Shown: in pieces, positions 1 to 5,958 of the stretch
Layout: every line of letters starts with the position of its first letter
Position numbering within the stretch: the first letter of the stretch is position 1
DNA from: Candidatus Nanopelagicales bacterium
GTDB taxonomy: Bacteria; Actinomycetota; Actinomycetes; S36-B12; UBA5976
NCBI GenBank assembly: GCA_023254955.1
Contig: JALRKC010000043.1
Coordinates: 1 to 6,255 of the forward strand
Direction of reading: 5' to 3'
DNA: 6,255 nucleotides
Notes under the pieces: generated by a model
Told to the model about the DNA's origin: nothing
What the model saw: only the letters and a program-made list of their open reading frames with translations
Databases searched by the model: none
Translations under genes and position numbers: made by a program

Positions 1-491
1 ATTATTTTGTTCCTGAAATGCTAATTGCGGGTCGTGCCATGAGCGGTGCCCTAGATATTTTGCGACCGTTGCTCGCAGATACTGGCGCAGAGACCGTCGG
101 CACTTTTTTAATGGGCACCGTTAAAGGCGACGTCCACGATATCGGAAAAAACCTAGTAAACATCATGTTAGAGGGCGCTGGATTTCAGGTTATTGATATC
201 GGAGTTCAGGTTCCGCCAGAGAAATTTGTTGATGCAGTTAAGGAACACAAGCCGGACATCGTGGGAATGAGTGCATTTTTAACTACCACTATGCCGATGT
301 TCAAAGTAAATATTCACGAATTGACTAAAGCTGGTTTACGTGAAGAAGTAATCGTTATGGTGGGTGGCGCACCGGTAACCCAGGAATACGCCGATGCTGT
401 TGGCGCCGATGGATATGCCGCGGATGCTTCAACTGCGGTTCGCAAGGCAAAAGAGTTAATCGAGCAAAAAAGAGCATTAGCGAGAGCTTAA
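1..491 (+). CDS. Methyltransferase cognate corrinoid (B12-binding) protein, 5' truncated by window edge
   Basis: Carries the cobalamin cofactor that accepts a methyl group from a substrate:corrinoid methyltransferase and passes it to a second methyltransferase. It is a soluble cytoplasmic protein of the MtaC/MttC/MtgC type. The frame is open to the window edge: before the ATG at 18 it reads YFVPE, which matches the conserved end of the N-terminal helical cap in this family, so that ATG is almost certainly internal and the true start lies upstream. Counting from that ATG, the base-off/His-on signature DVHDIG is at 38-43, with H40 the predicted lower cobalt ligand. SAFLTTTM follows, and the GG of MVGGAP falls where the nucleotide-tail pocket is expected. 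Family members are about 210 residues, so roughly 50 residues are missing. It lies four bases before the metV-like gene. The substrate cannot be told from this subunit; methylamines, glycine betaine and other betaines or O-methyl compounds are all possible. Confidence 0.93.
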   Translation, partial: YFVPEMLIAGRAMSGALDILRPLLADTGAETVGTFLMGTVKGDVHDIGKNLVNIMLEGAGFQVIDIGVQVPPEKFVDAVKEHKPDIVGMSAFLTTTMPMFKVNIHELTKAGLREEVIVMVGGAPVTQEYADAVGADGYAADASTAVRKAKELIEQKRALARA

Positions 492-495
492 AAAT

Positions 496-879
496 ATGCC
501 AAAACTCTTACCCTTGATTGAGCATGCGGTTAAAGGACCAGTTTGGAATTGCCAAATGTGCGGCCAGTGCGTTTTGCACTCAACTGGAATGACTTGTCCA
601 ATGAATTGCCCAAAAACTTTACGCAATGGCCCCTGTGGTGGTGTGCGTGAAAACGGACATTGCGAAGTTAAGCCGGAAATGAAATGCGTGTGGCTTAAGG
701 GATACGAACGAGCCGAGAGTTGGCCGTTGCCTAAAATTTGGCAAGAAGAGTTTAATCATTTAAGGCCACCAGTTGATAATCGACTTAAAGGTGGATCCTC
801 TTGGATCAATTTCTTCACTAAGCGAGATAGATGGGTGCCAAAAGGTTGGGCCAATGTTTCAAATGAGGACCATCACTAG
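496..879 (+). CDS. metV: MetV-like Cys-rich partner of methylenetetrahydrofolate reductase
   Basis: A 127-residue protein matching the 'methylenetetrahydrofolate reductase C-terminal' family, known in acetogens as MetV, which forms a complex with MetF and is thought to feed electrons to or from its flavin. Eight cysteines lie in the first half (19, 22, 25, 34, 38, 47, 56, 64), including CQMCGQC and the family-typical NGPCGG at 44-49. They imply a metal site, an iron-sulfur cluster or zinc; the sequence alone does not say which. The second half is rich in Trp and charged residues and has no cysteine. It looks shorter than acetogen MetV proteins as I remember them (around 200 residues). The ATG is preceded by GAGAG at 482-486, a plausible ribosome binding site. 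Its stop codon overlaps the metF start by one base, as expected for two subunits of one complex. The family call is firm; the electron partner is unknown. Confidence 0.88.
   Translation: MPKLLPLIEHAVKGPVWNCQMCGQCVLHSTGMTCPMNCPKTLRNGPCGGVRENGHCEVKPEMKCVWLKGYERAESWPLPKIWQEEFNHLRPPVDNRLKGGSSWINFFTKRDRWVPKGWANVSNEDHH
865..869 (+). promoter_or_regulatory. Ribosome binding site of metF
   Basis: GAGGA lies nine bases before the GTG at 879, inside the last codons of the metV-like gene. It supports the GTG as the true start and translational coupling of the two subunits. Confidence 0.6.
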
Positions 880-1826
880 TGTCGCGATTGGAAGAATTAG
901 TAACTAAAACTAACGAAACAATATTTACTGCAGAGTTCCCGGTTATTGATGGCGAGGGAATGGCGAAAGTAGAAAAATACGCAAAGCGTCTCTCGCCTTG
1001 GTTTGATGGAGTTAACGCAACCGATAACACCGCGGCCCATGCGCATGCATCAAATGTGGCTAGCGCAATTGCTATGAAAATGCATGGCTTAGAACCAATT
1101 ATGCAAGTTGTCTGTCGAGATAAAAACCGTTTAGCTCAACAAGCAGATGTTGTTGGGGCTACCTTGCATGGAGTTGAAAACTTTGTGGCTTTAACCGGTG
1201 ACGATGTAACTGCTGGGGATGAAACTGAAACTAGAAGAGTCTTTGATCTAGACGGGCCGCAATTAATACGTCTCATGACCAGCATCAAGAATGGGCAATA
1301 TTTATCTGGCAGAAAAATTGAGCCAGCACCCAAAATGTTTATCGGAGCAGTTGAAAACCCCAGCGCACCTCCTTTTGAATATCGCGCGCAAAGAGTTGCA
1401 AAAAAAGTAGCGGCAGGAGCAAAATTTTTTCAACTTCAAATTTGCTATCACAAAGATCGTCTTGAAAAATTTATGGAAACGCTAAATACTCTTGGTTTGA
1501 CGAAGAGCGTGGCGATTATCCCGACAATTGTTTTAATTAGTGGGCCAAGGGCACTCAATTTTATGAATGCAAGCGTTCCTGGAATTGACGTTCCAGAAGA
1601 TGTGATTAAAGAAGTAGAAACTGCTAGCGACAAAAAAGAAGCTGCGTATCTTCAAACTTTGGATTTTGCCAGGCATGCTCTATCGCTCCCGGGCGTTAGA
1701 GGCTTGCACGTTACAGATTTTCGGCATGATGAAACTTTAGAAAGACTCATGTCTGATTTGGGTCGAAAAGCTCGACCGGAGAACACTACAAAGGAAGAAA
1801 ATGCATACACATCTACGGTCAGCTAG
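879..1826 (+). CDS. metF: Methylenetetrahydrofolate reductase (MetF), GTG start
   Basis: A flavin-dependent TIM-barrel enzyme interconverting 5,10-methylene-THF and 5-methyl-THF. It is 315 residues long, about the size of the catalytic domain alone. FTAEFP near residues 16-21 holds the catalytic Glu (E19, corresponding to E. coli E28). DGVNATDN is at 43-50. ALTGDD at 104-109 contains the Asp that corresponds to E. coli D120, near the flavin and folate. GAKFFQLQ at 180-187 is the later barrel strand that contacts folate. The GTG start is supported by GAGGA at 865-869 and by the one-base overlap with the preceding stop. The final 26 bases overlap the next gene. The MetV-MetF pairing resembles the acetogen enzyme more than stand-alone E. 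coli MetF. In this operon it probably oxidises methyl-THF made from imported methyl groups, but the same enzyme could run reductively for methionine synthesis. Confidence 0.93.
   Translation: MSRLEELVTKTNETIFTAEFPVIDGEGMAKVEKYAKRLSPWFDGVNATDNTAAHAHASNVASAIAMKMHGLEPIMQVVCRDKNRLAQQADVVGATLHGVENFVALTGDDVTAGDETETRRVFDLDGPQLIRLMTSIKNGQYLSGRKIEPAPKMFIGAVENPSAPPFEYRAQRVAKKVAAGAKFFQLQICYHKDRLEKFMETLNTLGLTKSVAIIPTIVLISGPRALNFMNASVPGIDVPEDVIKEVETASDKKEAAYLQTLDFARHALSLPGVRGLHVTDFRHDETLERLMSDLGRKARPENTTKEENAYTSTVS
1791..1795 (+). promoter_or_regulatory. Ribosome binding site of the methyl-THF methyltransferase gene
   Basis: AAGGA ends five bases before the ATG at 1801 and lies within metF. It supports a start inside the preceding gene and therefore a real 26-base overlap. 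The next methionine in this frame is well inside the catalytic domain. Confidence 0.65.
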
Positions 1827-2655
1827 CAAAGAAGTAATTATTGGACATGATCAACCCTTTGTAATTATTGGCGAGAGAATTAATCCCACCGGTCGAAAGA
1901 AGTTTCAAGAACAACTTAGAGCAGATGATTTATCGCAAGTTCAAATTGATGTTGAGCAGCAAGTTGCTGGCGGCGCAGATGTACTTGACGTAAATATGGG
2001 TGTGCCCTTGACTGATGAACCAGCATTACTTAGCAAAGCGATAAAACTGGTTCAGTCGTTAACAGATTTACCTATTTGCATTGATTCTTCAGTAATTGAA
2101 GCGCTAGACGCCGGCCTATCGGCTTACGAAGGAAAGGCATTGGTCAATTCCACAACCGGCGAAGATGACCGGATGGATGCGATTTTGCCTTTAGTTAAAA
2201 AACATAATGCCGCGATTTTGGCTTTGGCCAATGATGAAACTGGAATCCCAGCTACGGCGCAAGAAAGAATTGCTGTGGTTGAAAAAATAATTAAGGCCGT
2301 GGAAAAGCATGGAATCCCGATGGAGGATTTGTTGATAGATCCGTTAGCAATGACGGTAGGAGCAGATCCAGATGCGGTAAATGTAACTTTAGAAACCGTC
2401 CATTTAATTAAAGAAAAGTATGATCTAAATATGTCTATGGGAGCTTCGAACGTTTCATTTGGCTTACCTAATAGACATGCGGTCAATGCGGCATTTTTAC
2501 CGATGGCAATGGCTGCAGGATTAACCAGCGCAATTATGGACTCAAGAACTCCAGAAGTTGTAGCTTCAGTGCGTGCAGCTGATCTGCTTTTAGGTAACGA
2601 TCAGTGGGGAGCCAACTGGATTACTCGTTTTCGTCAACAAGCATCAAACGCTTAG
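1801..2655 (+). CDS. Methyltetrahydrofolate:corrinoid methyltransferase, DHPS-fold (AcsE/MtgA type)
   Basis: Moves the methyl group between the cobalt of a corrinoid protein and N5 of tetrahydrofolate. The 284-residue protein is a pterin-binding TIM barrel. GERINPTG at 24-31 is the usual N-terminal signature, followed by GADVLDVN at 58-65. The four residues I recall as pterin-binding in Moorella MeTr (D75, N96, D160, N199) appear to correspond to D95 in CIDSS, N116 in LVNSTTG, D180 in LIDPLAM and N217 in GASNVSFG. The offset is nearly constant (20, 20, 20, 18), so the active site looks intact. The conserved corrinoid-side NVSFG loop argues against a true dihydropteroate synthase. The N-terminus carries about 20 residues before the first barrel strand. 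In this operon it would receive methyl groups from the corrinoid protein encoded at the left edge and deliver methyl-THF to MetF. Catabolic direction is inferred. Confidence 0.92.
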   Translation: MHTHLRSASKEVIIGHDQPFVIIGERINPTGRKKFQEQLRADDLSQVQIDVEQQVAGGADVLDVNMGVPLTDEPALLSKAIKLVQSLTDLPICIDSSVIEALDAGLSAYEGKALVNSTTGEDDRMDAILPLVKKHNAAILALANDETGIPATAQERIAVVEKIIKAVEKHGIPMEDLLIDPLAMTVGADPDAVNVTLETVHLIKEKYDLNMSMGASNVSFGLPNRHAVNAAFLPMAMAAGLTSAIMDSRTPEVVASVRAADLLLGNDQWGANWITRFRQQASNA

Positions 2656-2670
2656 GTAATACATATAGCG

Positions 2671-4542
2671 ATGAGCGTAGATCCAACATTAGACGAAGAA
2701 CTTAGCTCTGAGTTAGGTGCTGGGCGAGTTGATCTGAAGTTTTCAACCCAAAACGTAACACATCGAGTACCGCCGGGTGTAAGTGTTTTTGATGCAGCAA
2801 GTTGGAATGGAATTGCAATAGATTCAACTTGCGGTGGACATGGAACATGTAAAAAATGTAAAGTTCAAATCATTGAGGGCAATGTCCCAATTACTCGTCT
2901 TGATATTAGGGCTTTTAGTGAAGAAGAACTAAAAGACGGTTGGCGTTTAGCGTGTGTGGCAAAAGCTACTCAAGATTTGGCAATTAATGTTCCACCGCTT
3001 GCGACAAGACCTAAAGCGGCAACTGTTGGAGTTGGAAGGCAAGTGATTTTAAGGCCAGCAACCCAGAAAAGATATTTGGAGCTTGATGAGCCTACGCTGC
3101 ATGATCAAATTCCAGATTTGCAGCGCGTAAAAAATGCTATAAGTGATCTTGAGGTAAGTGTTGACTTTAGTGTTCTAAAAAAATTACCAAAAACATTAAG
3201 ATCAGCCAATTGGAAGGTAACGGTAACTGTTGTTGATAATGCCCTAGTAGATATAGAGCCTGGCGACACGACTGATCAACGCTATGCGGTTGCCTATGAT
3301 TTAGGAACTACAACGGTTGTTGCCACACTATTAGATTTAAACACCGGAACCCCAGCAGCCGTAAAGTCGATGTTAAATAGGCAGCAGCCCTATGGCGCAG
3401 ATGTAATTTCACGAATTTCAGCAACGATGATGGATGAAGCAGCCCTGCAAAGACTTCAGCAAACTGCAACTGAAACCCTAAACGGATTAACCCAAGAAGT
3501 TTTACAAGAAGCAGGAGTTAATCGCAGCCAGGTGTACGAAGTGGCAATTGCTGGAAACGCAACCATGGTTCAACTAGCTTTGGGAGTAGACGCTGAGCCT
3601 GTGGGGGTTGCTCCATTTATCACTGCCACAGAGTCTTGGCCAACTTTGCTGGCAAAAGATTTTGGAATAGAAATAAATGAAAACGCTCGCGCTTTCGTCT
3701 TTCCGTCGTTTGGCGCATATGTGGGCGGTGACATTGTTTCAGGTGTATTAGCCACTGGAATGGATCGTGACAAACGCACCAGATTGTTTATTGATGTTGG
3801 CACTAATTGCGAAATAATTCTGAGCAACGGCGAAAAAATTCTTGCCACAGCCGCTCCCGCGGGCCCAGCATTTGAAGCGGCGTCTATCGCCTGTGGCATG
3901 AGGGCCGCCGATGGAGCTATCGAAGTAGTGGCAATTGAAGAAGATGAACTAAAACTAAAAGTAATTGGCGATGCCGAGCCAATTGGTATTTGTGGTTCTG
4001 GATTAGTAGACGCCTGCGCACAATTAGTTAAGGCGGGTTTATTAGACAATAGTGGAAAGTTTGTCGATCAGGAAACCGCAAATTTAAAAGCGCCTAATCT
4101 TTCTAAGAATTTAATCACTTTAAATTCGGGTGAGAGAGTATTTGTTTTGCATGGAGATGAAAAAAATCCAAAAGTTTATTTATCACAAAGAGATGTACGA
4201 GAACTGCAGTTTGCTAAAGCATCTATTGCCACGGGTTGGCGGTTACTTTTAGAGGCATTGGAACTAGATGATCTTGATGTGCAGCAGGTTTTACTTGCAG
4301 GATCATTTGGCTCTTACTTATCACCGGCTTCTGCAGTAGCCGTGGGCTTAGTACCAAAATTGCCGGTAATGAGAATTGTTCCTGCTGGAAACGTAGCTGG
4401 CGAAGGCGCAAAAATGGTTTTGTTATCACAAACTGAACGCAGTGGCGCTATGACGCTACTTAAAGAAGTTGACTATGTTGAGCTCTCAGATCGACAAGAT
4501 TTCAATGACAAATTTGTTGAAGAATTGGCGTTCCCAAGCTAG
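2671..4542 (+). CDS. RACo/RamA-like corrinoid activation protein: 2Fe-2S ferredoxin fused to ASKHA ATPase domain
   Basis: Reactivates corrinoid proteins that have slipped to inactive Co(II), by ATP-dependent one-electron reduction to Co(I). The 623 residues match the RACo layout. An N-terminal plant-type ferredoxin domain (about 20-110) has cluster ligands C54, C60, C63 and C95 in the spacing CX5CX2CX31C. A linker and small middle domain follow (about 115-205), then a C-terminal ASKHA domain. That domain shows AYDLGTTT at 208-215 (phosphate 1), IDVGTNCE at 374-381 (phosphate 2), CGSGLVDA at 441-448 and LAGSFG at 542-547. This plant-type 2Fe-2S form differs from the methanogen RamA type, which has C-terminal ferredoxin-like 4Fe-4S domains. 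The gene starts 15 bases after the methyltransferase stop. Its ribosome binding site is poor (AGGT at 2654-2657, 13 bases away), so expression may depend on coupling. The reductant is not encoded in the window. Confidence 0.93.
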   Translation: MSVDPTLDEELSSELGAGRVDLKFSTQNVTHRVPPGVSVFDAASWNGIAIDSTCGGHGTCKKCKVQIIEGNVPITRLDIRAFSEEELKDGWRLACVAKATQDLAINVPPLATRPKAATVGVGRQVILRPATQKRYLELDEPTLHDQIPDLQRVKNAISDLEVSVDFSVLKKLPKTLRSANWKVTVTVVDNALVDIEPGDTTDQRYAVAYDLGTTTVVATLLDLNTGTPAAVKSMLNRQQPYGADVISRISATMMDEAALQRLQQTATETLNGLTQEVLQEAGVNRSQVYEVAIAGNATMVQLALGVDAEPVGVAPFITATESWPTLLAKDFGIEINENARAFVFPSFGAYVGGDIVSGVLATGMDRDKRTRLFIDVGTNCEIILSNGEKILATAAPAGPAFEAASIACGMRAADGAIEVVAIEEDELKLKVIGDAEPIGICGSGLVDACAQLVKAGLLDNSGKFVDQETANLKAPNLSKNLITLNSGERVFVLHGDEKNPKVYLSQRDVRELQFAKASIATGWRLLLEALELDDLDVQQVLLAGSFGSYLSPASAVAVGLVPKLPVMRIVPAGNVAGEGAKMVLLSQTERSGAMTLLKEVDYVELSDRQDFNDKFVEELAFPS

Positions 4543-4544
4543 TC

Positions 4545-4787
4545 ATGGCTCTATTAAAGTTTTATGCAGCTGCAAGGGACTTTGCAAAACAAAAAGAAGT
4601 GAATTTAGCAATCAACAATAGGCTTGATTTAGTTTCAGAGCTTCACAAATTAGGTGATAGTGATCTTACAAAACTAGCCCACATATCAACTTTTTTAATC
4701 AATGGTCGACGATTTTCTCTGAGTGAAATTTCTGATTTAAAAGATGGTGATGTAATAGAAATGCTCCCGCCTTTTGCTGGCGGCTAA
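4545..4787 (+). CDS. moaD: MoaD/ThiS-family sulfur carrier protein (molybdopterin synthase small subunit)
   Basis: An 80-residue ubiquitin-fold protein. In molybdopterin synthase the C-terminal Gly is adenylated by MoeB, converted to a thiocarboxylate, and supplies the dithiolene sulfur of the cofactor. Visible family marks are FYAAARDFA at 6-14, the FLINGRRF segment at 50-57, GDVIEMLPPFAGG at 68-80 and the terminal GlyGly. The PPFAGG ending and the length favour MoaD over ThiS, which is usually about 66 residues. It begins only two bases after the corrinoid activator stop with no clear ribosome binding site, so it probably rides on that transcript. No MoaE partner is present, but a partial moaA lies about 1.2 kb away on the opposite strand, which supports the Moco assignment. 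A sulfur carrier for another pathway remains possible. Confidence 0.85.
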   Translation: MALLKFYAAARDFAKQKEVNLAINNRLDLVSELHKLGDSDLTKLAHISTFLINGRRFSLSEISDLKDGDVIEMLPPFAGG

Positions 4788-5936
4788 TTAAACCTTAATA
4801 AGAAATTTTTCTCTGCTAGTTCTTACTGCAATTGTAAAAAATAGTATCGAGGCAATCACAGGAATCATTAAAATTAATGGCGTATATTCACTACCTAATC
4901 TAGAAATTGCTAATCCAGTTAAAGACGGAAATATCAATCCACCCGTGACGCTAAAAGTAAAAATAATCCCTACAATTCTGGCATTTCCCGGCACTAGTCT
5001 GATAATCCAACTCATTCCGGTAGGAAACACCACGGCACTGGTTAGACCTAGTAGCGCAATACCAAGGTATTTAAATTCCATTAACTGAAAAATCAGCAAA
5101 GCAGGCAACATCGAATAGGAACTCTGCAAGGTCAAACGTCGTAAATTGACTTTATGTATAAATCTAATAAAAAATAGGCGACCTAAAAAAAGAAATATAA
5201 AATAAACAGTTGTACCGAGCGATGCTGCTGATGATGAATATCCTTGAGCTTCTAACAATGTTGGTATCCATCCGGTTGCACTAATTTCAGCACCAACATA
5301 GGTAGTTAGCCCCAGTAAAATAAAAAGAATTGTGACCCACTCGCGAGTATTTCGATTTGGGTTCGGTATGTGATTTAAGTGACCAGAAACATTTTTAAAA
5401 TAAGTTAGGCCTACTAATACAATTACTATTGCAAAAGTATATAGAAATAAATCAAAGTACTGATTAATAATTGATCCAATTAATAGCGGGAAGACGATTG
5501 AGCCTAAAGCAAACGCAGTGTTGTTGAATGTGATTCTTCTCGAAGCTCTAACGCCCCCAACTGAAGTTAAATATTGACTGATTGCTACTTGCGTAAAACT
5601 ATTAGAAAATCCAATTAACCAAAGCGCTTTAAGAGTCAAATTCCAATCGCCAGCAAATGAAATTACTAATACTCCGATTGCAATCCCAACGGTACCGAGG
5701 GAACCAGCAAATTTTGCAGGAATTTTATCTACTAAAAAAGTTGAAATTAACACGCCAGTGATAGCGCCAAACCCAGCAATTGCAAAAAGAGAACTAACTG
5801 TCGCAATACTAATTTCAAATTTTTTAACAAAGAAAGGAACCATAACCCCATAAGAAGAAACAAAACCACCAAACATGGAAGTCATGATTACAACCGCTTT
5901 TAAACTCAGCGGCTCCATAGTTAATTTAGTTTTCAA
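4788..5936 (-). CDS. Major facilitator superfamily transporter, substrate unknown, TTG start
   Basis: A 382-residue integral membrane protein of about twelve hydrophobic helices, roughly at 13-38, 46-68, 79-96, 101-120, 140-158, 164-180, 199-217, 235-252, 270-285, 288-310, 320-343 and 352-371. A polar central loop (181-198, Asn/Pro/Arg-rich) separates the two six-helix halves, the typical MFS arrangement. YVGAEISATGW at 213-223 and the LGRLFF segment at 251-256 resemble the FHS (fucose permease-like) branch, a hint of proton-coupled uptake of a small polar solute, but no substrate can be named. The start is a TTG at 5934-5936 with weak AAAGAG upstream; an ATG at codon 7 (5916-5918) is the alternative and would leave all helices intact. 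The gene follows moaA by 22 bases on the same strand, so the two are probably co-transcribed. Its stop codon abuts the moaD stop with no spacer. Confidence 0.85.
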   Translation of the reverse strand: MKTKLTMEPLSLKAVVIMTSMFGGFVSSYGVMVPFFVKKFEISIATVSSLFAIAGFGAITGVLISTFLVDKIPAKFAGSLGTVGIAIGVLVISFAGDWNLTLKALWLIGFSNSFTQVAISQYLTSVGGVRASRRITFNNTAFALGSIVFPLLIGSIINQYFDLFLYTFAIVIVLVGLTYFKNVSGHLNHIPNPNRNTREWVTILFILLGLTTYVGAEISATGWIPTLLEAQGYSSSAASLGTTVYFIFLFLGRLFFIRFIHKVNLRRLTLQSSYSMLPALLIFQLMEFKYLGIALLGLTSAVVFPTGMSWIIRLVPGNARIVGIIFTFSVTGGLIFPSLTGLAISRLGSEYTPLILMIPVIASILFFTIAVRTSREKFLIKV

Positions 5937-5940
5937 GGGG

Positions 5941-5946
5941 CTCTTT
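5941..5946 (-). promoter_or_regulatory. Possible weak ribosome binding site of the MFS gene
   Basis: Read on the minus strand this is AAAGAG, four bases before the TTG at 5936. It favours TTG over the downstream ATG, which has only AT-rich sequence before it. The match is weak and the spacing short. Confidence 0.35.
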
Positions 5947-5958
5947 CTGAGCCAAATT

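Noticed and set aside
2124..2486. Minus-strand open frame opposite the methyl-THF methyltransferase
   Set aside because: It is fully contained in a well-supported gene and has no recognisable family features.
1801..2655. Dihydropteroate synthase (FolP)
   Set aside because: The GERINPTG start resembles FolP, but the NVSFG loop, the MeTr-type pterin residues and the corrinoid operon context fit a methyl-THF methyltransferase.
3570..4049. Long minus-strand open frame opposite the corrinoid activator
   Set aside because: It lies entirely opposite conserved ASKHA-domain codons, is rich in low-complexity Ser/Ala/Pro, and shows no recognisable motif; it is an antisense shadow.
2671..4542. Simple ferredoxin or xanthine dehydrogenase FeS subunit because of the N-terminal 2Fe-2S motif
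   Set aside because: The cluster domain is fused to a complete ASKHA ATPase domain of the RACo type.
4767..4783. Hairpin CCGCC / GGCGG with a seven-base loop at the end of moaD, considered as a terminator
   Set aside because: The stem is only five base pairs, lies within the PPFAGG codons that are conserved for protein reasons, and neither strand has an immediate T-run.
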